Part shown: positions 9,254-19,233 of the stretch, in pieces | Layout: every line of letters starts with the position of its first letter | Numbering within the stretch: position 1 is the first letter of the stretch | Assembly (NCBI RefSeq): GCF_900603025.1 | Contig: NZ_LR026975.1 | Location: 434,001-498,000 of the forward strand | Reading direction: 5' to 3' | Length of the DNA stretch: 64,000 nucleotides | Source: Mycolicibacterium hassiacum DSM 44199 | GTDB taxonomy: Bacteria; Actinomycetota; Actinomycetes; Mycobacteriales; Mycobacteriaceae | Notes under the pieces: generated by a model | Told to the model about the DNA's origin: nothing | The model's input: the letters and a program-made list of their open reading frames with translations, nothing else | The model's database searches: none | Position numbers and translations under genes: made by a program

Positions 9254-12200
9254 ATGAGCGTATTTTCGCAGCTCAAGCAGGCGGACGGCACGGTGGTCGA
9301 TTTCGAGCGCGAACCTGCTCCACCGCCGAGACGGCCGTCGCGCTGGTCGCTGGCCAACTGGCCGGTGCGGCTGAAGGTCCTCGCCATCGTCGCGATCCCG
9401 CTGCTGCTCGCCGCGGTGTTCGGCGGCACACGAATTCATGACAGTGTGACCGACGCCGTGGATTTGCGGCGGGCGTCCGATCGCGCCGAAATGGTGCCCG
9501 CCATCGTCGACTTCATGACCGCACTCGACCGCGCCGTGTCGGCGGGTGTGCCGGGCACCGACCCGCCGACCGCGATCACCGAATTCGACACCGCCAAACG
9601 CGAATTGCAGCGGGGACTCGACACCACCGATCTGAGCGACGATGTGCGCCAGGGCCTGACCACGATGATCGAGAACGGCCAGGCGCTCGTCGAAAAGGTC
9701 GCCGCCAACAGCATCAACATCTACGACCGGGTCACCTCCTACGCGCCGATCCTGCTGACGGCCGAGGAGACGATCACCTCGACCGTCCGTGCCGACGATG
9801 AGCGCGTCACCGCCGAGACCAGGGCGCTGTCGCGGGCCGTGGGAGTGCGCGGCCAGATGACGATGCAGCGGCTGCTGGTGATCTTCGGTGGGGAACTGTC
9901 CGAGCAGGATCTGCGGACCCGGATGATCGCGCTGGCCGGCACCGAGCCGTCGACGTTGTTCGGCCTGAGCCCCGTGGTGGCCGTCGGTTCGTCCGATGCC
10001 AACACACTGCAGAACGAATTGGTCAAACGGCTGACGATCATCTCGGGCCCGGCGGCGATTCTGGTGAACAACCCGGAGTTGTTGGCGTCCGAGGAGGTCA
10101 CCGACCGGATCGCGGCCGACGTCATCGCCCGCGCCACCGACTCGGTGCTCGCCACCATGACGGACCGGGCCGCGGCGCAACGCACGGCGGTGATCCGGGA
10201 CGCCGCGATCGTCGGTGCCGCGATGCTGCTGACCCTGCTGCTCGTCGTTCTGGTCGCGCGCAAGCTGGTGGTTCCGCTGCGGGTGCTGCGGGCCAGCGCG
10301 CTCAAGGTCGCCCACGAGGAGCTCGCCCGCGAGATCGAACACGTCCAGGCCGGCGGCGAGCCGCTGCCGGTGCGGCCGATCCCGGTGCCCACCTCCGAGG
10401 AGATCGGGCAGGTCGCGCACGCCGTCGACGAGCTGCACGAACAGGCGGTGCTGTTGGCCGGTGAGCAGGCGCGGCTGCAGCTGCAGCTCACCGACATGTT
10501 CGAGACGCTGTCGCGGCGCAACCGGTCCCTGGTGGATCAACAGCTGGCGTTGATCGACCGGCTGGAACGCGACGAGGAGGATCCGGACCGGCTCGAGGAC
10601 CTGTTCAAGCTGGACCACCTGGCCGCGCGGATGCGCCGCAACGGCGCCAACCTGCTGGTGCTGGCGGGCGCGAAGGTGCCGCGTGAACACGCCGAGCCGG
10701 TGCCGATCTCGGCGGTCATCAACGCCGCCGCTTCGGAGGTCGAGGATTACACCCGCGTGGTCACCGCCTCCGTCCCGGACAGCGAGATCGTCGGTTCGGT
10801 GGCCGGCGATCTGGTGCATCTGCTGGCCGAACTGCTCGACAACGCGCTGCGGTACTCTCCGCCGTCCACGCAGGTGCGGGTGTCGGCGGTGCACACCGGC
10901 AACGGCGGGCTGGTCATCGAGGTCGCCGACCACGGCCTCGGGATGACCGAGTCCGACCTGCGGGTGGCCAATGCGCGGTTGCAGTCCGGCGGCGAGGTGA
11001 CCCCGTACACCGCACGTCACATGGGCCTGTTCGTGGTGGGGCGGCTGGCCGCCCAGCACGGGCTGGTGGTCCGGCTGCGCAGCACGATCGCCGGCGAACC
11101 GGGGTCGGGCACCACCGCCGGGGTGTACGTGCCCGCCGGACTGCTCACCGGACCCGACCATCCCGACCAGTACGACGAGCCGGAGTACGCGGTGCCGGCC
11201 GACGCCCACGCGGGCATAGCCACCGCGCTCGCGCTGGACGAGCAACACGTCTCGGCCCGCCGTGGGGACGACGACGGGTACTTCGCGGGTGGCCACGGCG
11301 AGGACACCCAGCCCCCCGATTTCGACAGCGGTCCGGAGGAGTATCCGTCGCCGGAGCGCCGGCCCGCGGCCGATACCGGCAGCGAGATCCCGGTGCCGGT
11401 CGCGGTGTTGCCCCAGCGCAGCCCCGGCGCCAGCGGCATCACCGACATCCCGGCATCGGTGATCGCCGCCGCGCCCGAACCGCGGGACGAGCCGGCCTGG
11501 CCGGAGGACTCGATGCCGGCGCAGACGCCGGAGCACGCGCCGGGGCCGTCCGTGCCGGTCGCGTCCCAGCCCCCAGCGGTCCAGCCCGACCCGGTCCGGC
11601 CCGAGGCGCCGCCCCGGGTCCGTCCGACCAACACCTCCGGGTTCTTCGCCGCCCGGGCGCAGGCCGCCGCCGACTACCCCTGGCGTGCCGAGGCCGGGCC
11701 CGCAACGCCCGGGCCCGCAACACCCGGGCCCGAGTCGGCCGCTCCTGCCCCCGCGAGCACGGGCCCCGCGGAGACGGGCCCGACGAACACCACCCAGGAC
11801 ACCCAGGACGGCGACGAGGACACCATCTACCAGCGCATGCTCTCCGAATGGTTGGTGGATCCGCACGAACTGGCCAACTGCGAGGACCTGAACTGGAAGT
11901 CGGTGTGGGACCGCGGCTGGTCGGCCGCGGCCGCCGCCGAAGAGGCGCCGGTGCTGCGGCACACCGAGGAGGGCCTGCCGCAGCGCGAACCCGGCGCGCG
12001 GCTGGTGCCCGGCGCGGCCGACCCCTCAGCCGTCGGCCGGCACCGCAACGGCGATCCGTCCCGCACCGCCGCCGACGCCGACCCGGTACGATCTGCGGCT
12101 GAGCACGGTGCCGCGGCGCCGCCGGTCTCCGGACCGGTGCCGCGTCCGGACCCCGAGGCCATCCGGGCCAGCATCAGCAGCCACTTCAGCGGTGTCCACG

Positions 12201-12259
12201 CCGGCCGCGCCCGGGCTCGAGACGCCGCTGAGCAGGCACGAGGAACAGAGCACCCATGA
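9254..12259 (+). CDS. cvnA: Conservon sensor histidine kinase-like protein (CvnA type)
   Basis: The protein has 1001 residues. Transmembrane helix 1 is near residues 36-55 and helix 2 near 314-335, enclosing an extracytoplasmic helical region like nitrate/nitrite-sensing sensors. HAMP-like sequence follows, then [12 protein letters not shown], then an HATPase domain: N box [11 protein letters not shown] near 519-530, G1 box ADHGLGM near 558, G2 [10 protein letters not shown]. About 350 C-terminal residues are Pro/Ala/Glu rich and probably disordered. This is the kinase-like member of actinobacterial conservons and the counterpart of Rv3365c. ATG at 9254 follows GGACAGCG; the frame is open upstream to 9041 without recognisable sequence. 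The next gene overlaps it by ATGA. Confidence 0.9.
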   Translation: MSVFSQLKQADGTVVDFEREPAPPPRRPSRWSLANWPVRLKVLAIVAIPLLLAAVFGGTRIHDSVTDAVDLRRASDRAEMVPAIVDFMTALDRAVSAGVPGTDPPTAITEFDTAKRELQRGLDTTDLSDDVRQGLTTMIENGQALVEKVAANSINIYDRVTSYAPILLTAEETITSTVRADDERVTAETRALSRAVGVRGQMTMQRLLVIFGGELSEQDLRTRMIALAGTEPSTLFGLSPVVAVGSSDANTLQNELVKRLTIISGPAAILVNNPELLASEEVTDRIAADVIARATDSVLATMTDRAAAQRTAVIRDAAIVGAAMLLTLLLVVLVARKLVVPLRVLRASALKVAHEELAREIEHVQAGGEPLPVRPIPVPTSEEIGQVAHAVDELHEQAVLLAGEQARLQLQLTDMFETLSRRNRSLVDQQLALIDRLERDEEDPDRLEDLFKLDHLAARMRRNGANLLVLAGAKVPREHAEPVPISAVINAAASEVEDYTRVVTASVPDSEIVGSVAGDLVHLLAELLDNALRYSPPSTQVRVSAVHTGNGGLVIEVADHGLGMTESDLRVANARLQSGGEVTPYTARHMGLFVVGRLAAQHGLVVRLRSTIAGEPGSGTTAGVYVPAGLLTGPDHPDQYDEPEYAVPADAHAGIATALALDEQHVSARRGDDDGYFAGGHGEDTQPPDFDSGPEEYPSPERRPAADTGSEIPVPVAVLPQRSPGASGITDIPASVIAAAPEPRDEPAWPEDSMPAQTPEHAPGPSVPVASQPPAVQPDPVRPEAPPRVRPTNTSGFFAARAQAAADYPWRAEAGPATPGPATPGPESAAPAPASTGPAETGPTNTTQDTQDGDEDTIYQRMLSEWLVDPHELANCEDLNWKSVWDRGWSAAAAAEEAPVLRHTEEGLPQREPGARLVPGAADPSAVGRHRNGDPSRTAADADPVRSAAEHGAAAPPVSGPVPRPDPEAIRASISSHFSGVHAGRARARDAAEQARGTEHP

Positions 12260-12696
12260 CCTATCCGCCACGTTCGACGCACCGCGAATCGCTCGACTGG
12301 CTGGTCTCCAAGTTCGCCAACGACGTGCCCGGCGTGTCGCATGCGGTGCTGGTGTTGGCCGACGGGCTGCGGATGGCGGCAAGTGAATACCTGCCGCCGG
12401 AACGCGCCGATCAACTGGCCGCGGTGGCGTCGGGGCTGGCGAGCCTGTCCACCGGCGCCGCGCAGCTGTTCGACGGCGGCCACGTGCTGCAGTCCGTCGT
12501 CGAGATGGAGAACGGCTACCTGCTGTTGATGCGCGTCGGCGACGGCTCGATCCTCGCCACGCTGGCGGCCCGCAACTGCGACATCGGCCAGATCGGTTAC
12601 GAGATGGCGATTCTGGTGGAACGGGTGGGCACCGTGGTGCAGTCCGGGCGGCGCCGGGCGCCCCAGCAGGCACCCGAGCACGCCCCGCAGCGCTAG
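12256..12696 (+). CDS. cvnB: Roadblock/LC7 domain protein (CvnB type)
   Basis: The protein has 146 residues. A roadblock/LC7 fold spans about residues 10-125: [25 protein letters not shown], then a conserved [15 protein letters not shown] and [29 protein letters not shown]. In conservons this protein works with the small GTPase of the same operon, probably as a GAP-like or scaffolding partner. Its ATG overlaps the kinase stop codon by four bases, showing translational coupling. It is the homologue of Rv3364c. Confidence 0.93.
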   Translation: MTYPPRSTHRESLDWLVSKFANDVPGVSHAVLVLADGLRMAASEYLPPERADQLAAVASGLASLSTGAAQLFDGGHVLQSVVEMENGYLLLMRVGDGSILATLAARNCDIGQIGYEMAILVERVGTVVQSGRRRAPQQAPEHAPQR

Positions 12697-12706
12697 TGAG
12701 TGACCG

Positions 12707-13114
12707 ATGGGCGATCCGGAAGGCAGGAGCGACGCGACCGGGAAATCGCCGTGGGAAAGTGATGTCGCTGCCCGGCCCAGCCTGGTGCGGCCGTATACCC
12801 TCACTGGCGGTCGAACCGTACCCCGGGTCGACCTGCCGCTCGAGGCGCCGATCGGCCGGGCCGACCCCAGCCTGCCGGCCCGGTGGCCGAGCAAGGATGT
12901 GCGGACCCAGATCCTCACCCTCAGCGACGGGAACCCGTCTGTGGCCGAGATCGCCGCGAAAATTTCGCTGCCTCTCGGCGTGGCGCGGGTGCTGATCGGG
13001 GACTTGGTGACGCAGGGTTACCTGCGGGTGCACAGCACCCTCAGCGAATCGTCGACCGACGATGAGCGGCGGGACCTGATAGGAAGGACACTGCGTGGCC
13101 TCAGGGCACTCTGA
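12707..13114 (+). CDS. cvnC: DUF742 protein (CvnC type)
   Basis: The protein has 135 residues with the DUF742 pattern: SLVRPYTLTGGRTVP near residue 25, then a winged-helix-like region VRTQILTLSDGNPSVAEIAAKISLPLGVARVLIGDLVTQGYL. The third conservon component, homologous to Rv3363c; it may link the kinase and GTPase or bind DNA, which is inference. It begins 10 bases after the roadblock gene and its 3' end overlaps the GTPase gene by 20 bases, so the operon is tightly packed. Confidence 0.92.
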   Translation: MGDPEGRSDATGKSPWESDVAARPSLVRPYTLTGGRTVPRVDLPLEAPIGRADPSLPARWPSKDVRTQILTLSDGNPSVAEIAAKISLPLGVARVLIGDLVTQGYLRVHSTLSESSTDDERRDLIGRTLRGLRAL

Positions 13115-13673
13115 GCGGCGAACCGCCTCGACGAAGATCGTCATCTCCGGCGGATTCGGGGCCGGCAAGACGACGTTCGTCGGCGCCGTCTCCGAGATCA
13201 TGCCGTTGCGGACCGAGGCGCTGGTCACCAACGCGTCGGCGGGGGTGGACGGGCTCGAGGCCACTCCGGCCAAGACCACCACCACGGTGGCGATGGACTT
13301 CGGCCGCATCACCCTCGACGACGACCTGGTGCTCTACCTGTTCGGCACCCCCGGGCAGCGCCGGTTCTGGTTCATGTGGGACGACCTGATCCGCGGTGCG
13401 ATCGGCGCGATCATCCTGGTCGACGTCCGACGCTTGCAGGACAGCTTCGCCGCGGTCGACTTCTTCGAGGCCCGCAACCTGCCGTTCATCGTGGCGATCA
13501 ACGAATTCGACGGCGTACCAAGGTATTCGGTCAGTGCGCTGCGCAAGGCGCTGGCGGTGTCGGATCGCATCCCGATCCTGTCCATCGACGCGCGGGTGCG
13601 TGAATCGTGCAAGTCCGCGCTCATCGCGGTCACCGAGTTCGCGCTCGAGAGCCTCACCCCCGCGCGCGGCTGA
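13095..13673 (+). CDS. mfpB: Conservon small GTPase (CvnD / MfpB type)
   Basis: The protein has 192 residues. The P-loop is GGFGAGKTT at residues 19-27, the switch-type threonines follow in TPAKTTTTVAMDFG, the G3 motif is FGTPGQRRF, and the NKxD position is INEFD. This is the Ras/Srp102-like GTPase of conservons, homologue of Rv3362c; the corresponding mycobacterial protein, MfpB, is reported to act with MfpA. It directly precedes mfpA with a four-base gap. GTG at 13095 lies inside the preceding gene. Confidence 0.93.
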   Translation: MASGHSERRTASTKIVISGGFGAGKTTFVGAVSEIMPLRTEALVTNASAGVDGLEATPAKTTTTVAMDFGRITLDDDLVLYLFGTPGQRRFWFMWDDLIRGAIGAIILVDVRRLQDSFAAVDFFEARNLPFIVAINEFDGVPRYSVSALRKALAVSDRIPILSIDARVRESCKSALIAVTEFALESLTPARG

Positions 13674-13677
13674 CCCG

Positions 13678-14235
13678 GTGCCCGACCAGGTCTGGGTCGA
13701 CCAGCGGTGGGTGGGCCACGATTTCCGCGACGAGGACCTCAGCCGGTTGCGCACCGAACGGGCGGTGTTCGACGAATGCGACTTCCGCGGCGTCGATCTG
13801 ACCGAGTCCGAGCACCTCGGCTCGGCGTTCCGCAACTGTCGGTTCGACCGGGCGAGGTTGCACCACAGCGTGTTCCGGCACTGCAGCCTGATGGGCTCGG
13901 TGTTCGCCGACTGTCAACTGCGGCCGCTGGTGCTCGTCGAGGTCGATCTCACGCTGGCCGTGCTCGGCGGCTGCGATCTGCGCGGGGTGGACCTGTCGGA
14001 GTGCCGGCTGCGCGAGGCCGGGTTGGTGGAGGCCGATCTGCGCGAGGCCGTGCTGCGCGGTGCGGATCTGCGCGGCGCGCGGGTGCGCGCCGCCCGATTC
14101 GACGACGCCGACCTGCGCGGTGCCCGGGTCGATCCCGGGCTGTGGACCACCGCCGGGGTGCGCGGCGCCAAGATCGACGTCGAGCAGGCGCTGGCCTACG
14201 CGGCCGCCCACGGCCTGCACATCCACGGCGGATAG
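13678..14235 (+). CDS. mfpA: Pentapeptide-repeat protein MfpA (DNA gyrase modulator)
   Basis: The protein has 185 residues, close to the 183 of M. tuberculosis MfpA. From about residue 25 almost every fifth residue is Leu, Phe or Val in an A(D/N)LXX pattern (CDFRG VDLTE, ADLRE AVLRG ADLRG ARVRA), which folds as a right-handed quadrilateral beta-helix imitating B-form DNA. MfpA binds gyrase and affects fluoroquinolone susceptibility; the MfpB GTPase just upstream modulates this. GTG at 13678 is chosen from the spacing and homologue length. It is the last gene of the conservon operon. Confidence 0.95.
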   Translation: MPDQVWVDQRWVGHDFRDEDLSRLRTERAVFDECDFRGVDLTESEHLGSAFRNCRFDRARLHHSVFRHCSLMGSVFADCQLRPLVLVEVDLTLAVLGGCDLRGVDLSECRLREAGLVEADLREAVLRGADLRGARVRAARFDDADLRGARVDPGLWTTAGVRGAKIDVEQALAYAAAHGLHIHGG

Positions 14236-14257
14236 GGCCGGGAGGCACCGGGAGGTA

Positions 14258-16891
14258 CTAGGCCCGCGGCAGTCGGATCTTCCAGCGCACCGCCACCAGG
14301 TAGAGCACGCTGAGCACCACCAGCATCGCCATGTCGAACATCCAGGTGCCGCCGGCGTGCTTCCAGTGCCGGTCCTTCGGGGTCAGCGGCCCGGGCACCA
14401 GCTCGGTCAGGTCCGCGGTGGACGCCGACGCGGCGAAGCCCCAGCGTGCCGGGGTGAGCCAGGACAGCTGATCGAGCAGGATCCGGTCGGTCACCGGGAT
14501 CATGCCGCCGGAGAACACCAGCTGGCTCATGATCGCCACCACCAGCAGCGGCATGATCTGCTCGCTGGTCCTCGCCAGTGCCGACAGCAGCAGGCCCAGC
14601 ATCGCCGCGGCGACCGTCGTCGTCGCCATGCTGAAGAACAGCTCCAGCTTCGGGTCGGGCAACAGCGAGCCGTGGTCCACCGCGCCCTTCTGCACGTCCC
14701 AGCCCTTACCGGCGATGGTGATCGCGGTGACGATCGCCGACTGCACGATCGCGAACACCGAGTACACGCAGACCTTCGCCAGCAGATAGGCCGTGGTGGA
14801 CAACCCGACCGCCTGTTCGCGGCGGAAGATCGCCCGTTCACCGATCAGATCGCGGATCGTCAGCGCGGTGCCCATGAAGATCGCGCCGACGTTGAGCAGC
14901 ACCAGGATCTGGCCCGGCTCGTTGGGTGCGGGACCCATCGGGTCCGGTCTGCCGAAGCCGACGTCCCCGGGCACCGACAGCGACAGCACGCCCATGATGA
15001 ACGGCAGCAGCGCCAGGAACACGAAATAGCCGCGGTCGGAGATGATCAGCCGCACCTGCCGGCGCGAGATCGTGGAGAACTGCCGACTCAGGCTGGTCTT
15101 GGTCGGTTCGCCCAGATCGGTCGGCCGCTGCGCCGGCGGTTGCGGCGGCGGCGGACCGTGCCGGGCGATGTAGCGCTGGTTGGCCGCGTCCGGATCGGCG
15201 GCGACGGTGCTGAAGATGTCCGCCCAGTTCGTGGTGCCCATCTCCGGGCCGATCTGGCTCGGCGGGCCGAAGAACGCGGTCTTGCCGCCGGGTGCGAGCA
15301 GCAACACCTGGTCGCACACGTCCAGGTAGGTCAGCGAGTGGGTGACCACCAGCACCACGCGGCCGGCGTCGGCGAGCTGGCGCAGCATGGTCATCACCTG
15401 CCGGTCCAGCGCGGGATCGAGGCCCGAGGTGGGCTCGTCGAGGATCAGCAGCGACGGACCGGTCAGCAGCTCCAGCGCCACCGACGCGCGTTTGCGCTGG
15501 CCGCCGGAGAGCTTGTCGACGCGGGTGTCGGCGTGCCGGGTCATCTCGAGCTCCTCGAGCACCTGCGCGACAACCTGCTGGCGGTCCTCTTTGGTGGTGT
15601 CGGGCGGCAGCCGCAGCTCGGCGGCGTACATCAGCGCCTGGTTGACCGTGAGCTGGCCGTGCACCACGTCGTCCTGCGGCACCATCCCGATTCGGGAGCG
15701 CAGCGAGGCGTACTCGGCGTGGATGTTGTGGCCCTCGAACGTCACCACACCCGTGGTGGGGTGGGTGTAGCCGGCGACCAACCGGGCGAAGGTGGACTTG
15801 CCGGCACCCGACGGGCCGATCACCGCGGTCAGCGTCCCCGGCCGCGCCGAGATCGAGATGTTGTCCAGCAGCGTCTTGTTGCCCTCGATCGTCCAGGAGA
15901 CGCCGTGCACGTCGAGGCCGCCGGTACGGGTCGCGGCCGCGGTCTCGGTGCGCCGGACCAGGGTGCCGCCGGTGAAGACCAGGTCGATGTTGCCGATGGT
16001 GACCGTGGCGCCCTCGGTCAGGATCGCCGAGTCGACCCGCTGACCGTTGACGAAGGTGCCGTTGATGCTGCGGTTGTCGCGGATCTCCATCCCGGCCGGT
16101 GTGGGCACCAGCACGGCGTGGTAGCGCGACGCCAGCACGTCCGGCACCACGATGTCGTTGTCGGTGGCGCGACCGATCCGGATGGCGCCGGGTCCCGCGT
16201 CGGCCGGGCGGCCCGGCCGCAGGATCTTGAGCATGCTGGTCGCCAGGTTGCCCTCGGGGGCGCGCGGTGCGGCGCTGGGGCCCAGCTGGGTCGCCGGATC
16301 CGGCGAGGCACCGGACAGCGACGGCGGCGCGGTCGTCGGGTGCCCGGCAGACCCGGCAGACCCGGCGGACCCGGTGGGCGGGTACGGCTGCGATCCGGGG
16401 CGCGGGGGCGCGGTCTGATGCGCCCCGGGCATGGGCCGGGGCGGCTGGCCGGTCGGGTAGCGGGTCTGCGGGCGCGGCGCCGTCGGCGGCATCGGCGGGC
16501 GCGACGGCTGCGGGCCGGAATACGTCGGGCGCTGCGGCCCGATCGGCACCGCGACGGTAGGGGTGCGCCCGGCGGTGCCCTGATGGCGGCCGACCTCGAA
16601 GGTCACCTGCGGGCCGTCGGGGTTGCCGAGGTTGACCCGCTGACCGTCGTGCAGGTCGATGGTGGACACCCGGCGGCCGTTGAGGTAAACGCCGTTGAGG
16701 CTGCCGTTGTCGATCGCCACCCAGCGGCCCTGGTCGAAGCGCACCACCAGATGCGCTCGCGAGATCAGCGGGTGGGCGATCCGGACGTCGGCACGCAGGT
16801 CGCGGCCGACCACGACGTCGTTGCCGGGCGCGAAGGAACGGGTCGATCCGTCGTACCGAATGGTCAGCGTGGGCGGTGCGGGTCGGCTCAT
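14258..16891 (-). CDS. ABC exporter with two FHA domains (Rv1747 type)
   Basis: The protein has 877 residues. FHA 1 is at about 8-98 (VVVGRDLRADVRI, LISRAH, NGVYLNG). A Pro/Gly-rich linker with several Thr follows, then FHA 2 at about 230-310 (IRIGRATDNDIVV, SINGTFVNG). The ABC domain has Walker A GPSGAGKST near 357, signature LSGGQ near 457 and Walker B LLILDEPTSGLDP near 480. An ABC-2 membrane domain with six helices ends the chain. In M. tuberculosis the homologue Rv1747 is phosphorylated by PknF and exports cell-envelope lipid-linked glycans; FHA domains bind phosphothreonine. Here it sits beside mfpA, with no kinase gene nearby. ATG 16891 is preferred over an in-frame TTG at 16900. Confidence 0.93.
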   Translation of the reverse strand: MSRPAPPTLTIRYDGSTRSFAPGNDVVVGRDLRADVRIAHPLISRAHLVVRFDQGRWVAIDNGSLNGVYLNGRRVSTIDLHDGQRVNLGNPDGPQVTFEVGRHQGTAGRTPTVAVPIGPQRPTYSGPQPSRPPMPPTAPRPQTRYPTGQPPRPMPGAHQTAPPRPGSQPYPPTGSAGSAGSAGHPTTAPPSLSGASPDPATQLGPSAAPRAPEGNLATSMLKILRPGRPADAGPGAIRIGRATDNDIVVPDVLASRYHAVLVPTPAGMEIRDNRSINGTFVNGQRVDSAILTEGATVTIGNIDLVFTGGTLVRRTETAAATRTGGLDVHGVSWTIEGNKTLLDNISISARPGTLTAVIGPSGAGKSTFARLVAGYTHPTTGVVTFEGHNIHAEYASLRSRIGMVPQDDVVHGQLTVNQALMYAAELRLPPDTTKEDRQQVVAQVLEELEMTRHADTRVDKLSGGQRKRASVALELLTGPSLLILDEPTSGLDPALDRQVMTMLRQLADAGRVVLVVTHSLTYLDVCDQVLLLAPGGKTAFFGPPSQIGPEMGTTNWADIFSTVAADPDAANQRYIARHGPPPPQPPAQRPTDLGEPTKTSLSRQFSTISRRQVRLIISDRGYFVFLALLPFIMGVLSLSVPGDVGFGRPDPMGPAPNEPGQILVLLNVGAIFMGTALTIRDLIGERAIFRREQAVGLSTTAYLLAKVCVYSVFAIVQSAIVTAITIAGKGWDVQKGAVDHGSLLPDPKLELFFSMATTTVAAAMLGLLLSALARTSEQIMPLLVVAIMSQLVFSGGMIPVTDRILLDQLSWLTPARWGFAASASTADLTELVPGPLTPKDRHWKHAGGTWMFDMAMLVVLSVLYLVAVRWKIRLPRA

Positions 16892-16917
16892 CGCGCCCAA
16901 CTCTAACCGTAGTCGGG

Positions 16918-17313
16918 CTAGCTAACAGGGATGCTCCACCGAGCGGTGTCGGTGATCTGCCGCAACGCGGTCATGCGCCCGTCGCGTGCGGTGATGACGT
17001 GAGCGAACGCGGCGTCGACGGCGGTGGTGCCGTCCCGCGCGGCGCCGCGGTAGCAGCCCAGCACGACCACCCGGTCGTCGCCGACGGCCAGGTACTGCTG
17101 TGGTTCGACGCGGATGTTGTAGCGTTCGGCGATCCGCGCCCAGACCCCGGTGATCATCGCGGCGGGACCGCGGTGCACACCGCCGACCCCGTGCGGCATC
17201 CCGTCGCTGACCACGCCGACGAAGTCGTCGGCGAGCAGTTCGCTCAGCCCGCGTCCGTCGGCGTTCGCCAGACACTCGTAGAGCCGCTGCGCGACCGCCA
17301 CCGTGTCCGCCAT
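16918..17313 (-). CDS. SnoaL/NTF2-like protein
   Basis: The protein has 131 residues with the cone-shaped NTF2 fold pattern: an N-terminal helix (VAVAQRLYECLANADGRGLSELLADDFVG), then beta strands with YLAVGDDRVVVLGCYRG and AFAHVITARDGRMTALRQITDTARW. Such proteins include limonene epoxide hydrolases, ketosteroid isomerases and ligand-binding domains; catalytic residues cannot be assigned. It is divergent from the TetR gene at 17349, and its start codon adjoins the palindromic operator, so that regulator probably controls it. Confidence 0.82.
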   Translation of the reverse strand: MADTVAVAQRLYECLANADGRGLSELLADDFVGVVSDGMPHGVGGVHRGPAAMITGVWARIAERYNIRVEPQQYLAVGDDRVVVLGCYRGAARDGTTAVDAAFAHVITARDGRMTALRQITDTARWSIPVS

Positions 17314-17314
17314 A

Positions 17315-17336
17315 TATTAGAGGCTAGTCTCTAATA
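17315..17336. promoter_or_regulatory. Palindromic operator between SnoaL-like and TetR genes
   Basis: A 22-bp inverted repeat with half-sites TATTAGAG and CTCTAATA around GCTAGT; only one base pair breaks the symmetry. It lies in the 35-bp gap between two divergent starts, one base from the minus-strand ATG. This is the expected size and place for a TetR-family operator controlling both genes. Confidence 0.75.
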
Positions 17337-17348
17337 CAGGGGAGTGCA

Positions 17349-17909
17349 ATGGCCAGGCCCGCGCGATTCACCGTCGACGAGCTGCTCGACGCGGCCGCCC
17401 GGCTGTTGGCCGAGTCGGGACCGGCCGCGGTGACCATGACCGCGGTCGCGCGGGCCGCGGGTGCGCCCAGCGGGTCGGTCTACCACCGGTTCTCCGGCCG
17501 GGCGGAGTTGTGCGCGCAGCTGTGGCTGCGCACCGAACAACGGTTTCTGGCCGGGTTCACCGCCGCGCTGACGTCGTCGCCGGACCCGCGCGAGAGCTGT
17601 TCGGCCGCAGCGTTATTCGTGGTGCGCTGGTGCCGGGGTCATCCCGATGAGGCGCAGGTGCTGTTGGCCGGGGCCCAGGCCCTGGGGGCGCCGGACTGGC
17701 CCGAGCCGGCACGGGCACGCCATGAACAGCTGCTCGGCGAGTTGCGTCGCGCGCTGACGAGTGTGCCGCGCGACACCGAACGGGTGACCGCCGCCGTCAT
17801 CGACATTCCGTACGCCATCGTGCGCCGGCACCTGCTCGCCGGGCGCGGCGTGCCGCCCGGTGCGGACGCCATCGTCGCGGACTGCGTGCGCGCGCTGATC
17901 GGCGCGTGA
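17349..17909 (+). CDS. TetR-family transcriptional regulator
   Basis: The protein has 186 residues. The N-terminal helix-turn-helix is at about 9-50 ([41 protein letters not shown]), typical of TetR; the remainder is a divergent ligand-binding domain with C-terminal helices. It is divergent from the SnoaL-like gene across a palindromic operator that it probably binds, repressing both itself and its neighbour. The ligand is unknown. Start at 17349 follows AGGGGAGTGCA, a plausible ribosome binding site. Confidence 0.9.
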   Translation: MARPARFTVDELLDAAARLLAESGPAAVTMTAVARAAGAPSGSVYHRFSGRAELCAQLWLRTEQRFLAGFTAALTSSPDPRESCSAAALFVVRWCRGHPDEAQVLLAGAQALGAPDWPEPARARHEQLLGELRRALTSVPRDTERVTAAVIDIPYAIVRRHLLAGRGVPPGADAIVADCVRALIGA

Positions 17910-17937
17910 AGTCCGCGAGCTGCTGTGCCCGAAGGCG

Positions 17938-19194
17938 TCAGGACCCGGTTCCGCCGGTGGTCGCCGGCTGATAGTGGTTCGGTGCACCGGTCAGCACACA
18001 GTGGGTGTGGCTGTAGATCGTCGGCATGCACTTGTTGCAGTGATTGCAGATCGAGCGCACCGACCGGTCGGCCTTGATGCGGTTGAGCAGATCCGGCTCG
18101 GCCAGCAGGGCGCGGCCCATCGCGACGAAGTCGAAGCCCTCGGCCATCGCCAGATCCATCGTCTCGCGATTGGTGATGCCGCCCAACAGGATCAGCGGCA
18201 TCTTCAGCTCGGCGCGGAACAGCTTGGCCTCCCGCAGCAGGAACGCCTCCCGGTACGGGTACTCGCGCAGGAACTTCTTGCCGGTCATCCGGATGCCCCA
18301 GCGCAGCGGCGGTTTGAACGCGCCGGCGAACTCCTTGACCGGCGCCTCGCCGCGGAACAGGTACATCGGGTTGACCAGCGAGCTGCCCGCGGTCAGCTCG
18401 ATCGCGTCGAGCCCGCCGTCCTCCTCGAGCCACTTGGCGGTCTGCAGCGACTCCTCGACCGTGATGCCGCCGCGCACCCCGTCGGCCATGGTGAGCTTGG
18501 CGGTCACCGCGATCGGGTTGCCCTCCTTCTCCACGGCGTCGCGCACCGCCCGGACCACGCGGCGGGCCACCTTGGCGCGGTTCTCCAGCGATCCGCCGAA
18601 CTCGTCGGTGCGGCGATTGATCAGCGGCGAGAGGAACGAGCTGGCCAGGTAGTTGTGGCCGAGGTGGATCTCCACCGCGTCGAAACCGGACTCGATCGCC
18701 AGCCGCGCCGCGTTGGCGTGGGCCTCAATCACCTCCTGGATGTCCTCGCGGGTGGCCTTGCGGGCGAACCGCATCGCCAGCGGGTTGAAGAACCGGATCG
18801 GCGCCAGCGCCGGGGCCTTGTTGGTGCGGGCGTTGGCGACCGGGCCGGCGTGCCCGATCTGGGCGCTGATCTTCGCGCCCTCGGCGTGGATCGCGTCGGT
18901 GAGCCGGCGCAGCCCGGGCACGGCCTCCGGGCGCATCCAGATCTGCCAGCCGTCGGTGCGCCCGCCGGGCATCACCGCACAGTAGGCCACCGTGGTCATG
19001 CCGACCCCGCCCGCCGCGGGCAGCCGGTGGTAGTTGATCAACTCGTCGGTGACCAGCGCATTCGGTGTCGCCGCCTCGAACGTAGCCGCCTTGATGATGC
19101 GGTTGCGCAGCGTGATCGGGCCGAGTTTGGCCGGGGCGAATACGTCCGGTGGGGTGGTCCGCGCGTCGGCAGAGTCGCTCTTGGCCGTGTCCAT
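17938..19194 (-). CDS. NADH:flavin oxidoreductase, Old Yellow Enzyme family
   Basis: The protein has 418 residues. The TIM-barrel FMN enzyme signature is clear: [21 protein letters not shown] at the start, GHAGPVA, then [22 protein letters not shown] segment ([35 protein letters not shown]), then [34 protein letters not shown] four-Cys C-terminal region (CNHCNKCM) may bind iron-sulfur or zinc, as in 2,4-dienoyl-CoA reductase-like members, though the chain ends soon after it. It matches M. tuberculosis Rv3359 by position. Substrate unknown. It is divergent from folD with a 39-bp gap. Confidence 0.9.
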   Translation of the reverse strand: MDTAKSDSADARTTPPDVFAPAKLGPITLRNRIIKAATFEAATPNALVTDELINYHRLPAAGGVGMTTVAYCAVMPGGRTDGWQIWMRPEAVPGLRRLTDAIHAEGAKISAQIGHAGPVANARTNKAPALAPIRFFNPLAMRFARKATREDIQEVIEAHANAARLAIESGFDAVEIHLGHNYLASSFLSPLINRRTDEFGGSLENRAKVARRVVRAVRDAVEKEGNPIAVTAKLTMADGVRGGITVEESLQTAKWLEEDGGLDAIELTAGSSLVNPMYLFRGEAPVKEFAGAFKPPLRWGIRMTGKKFLREYPYREAFLLREAKLFRAELKMPLILLGGITNRETMDLAMAEGFDFVAMGRALLAEPDLLNRIKADRSVRSICNHCNKCMPTIYSHTHCVLTGAPNHYQPATTGGTGS

Positions 19195-19233
19195 ATGCCG
19201 AGCCTGCCATACCCGCGTGTCAGACTGACTGCC

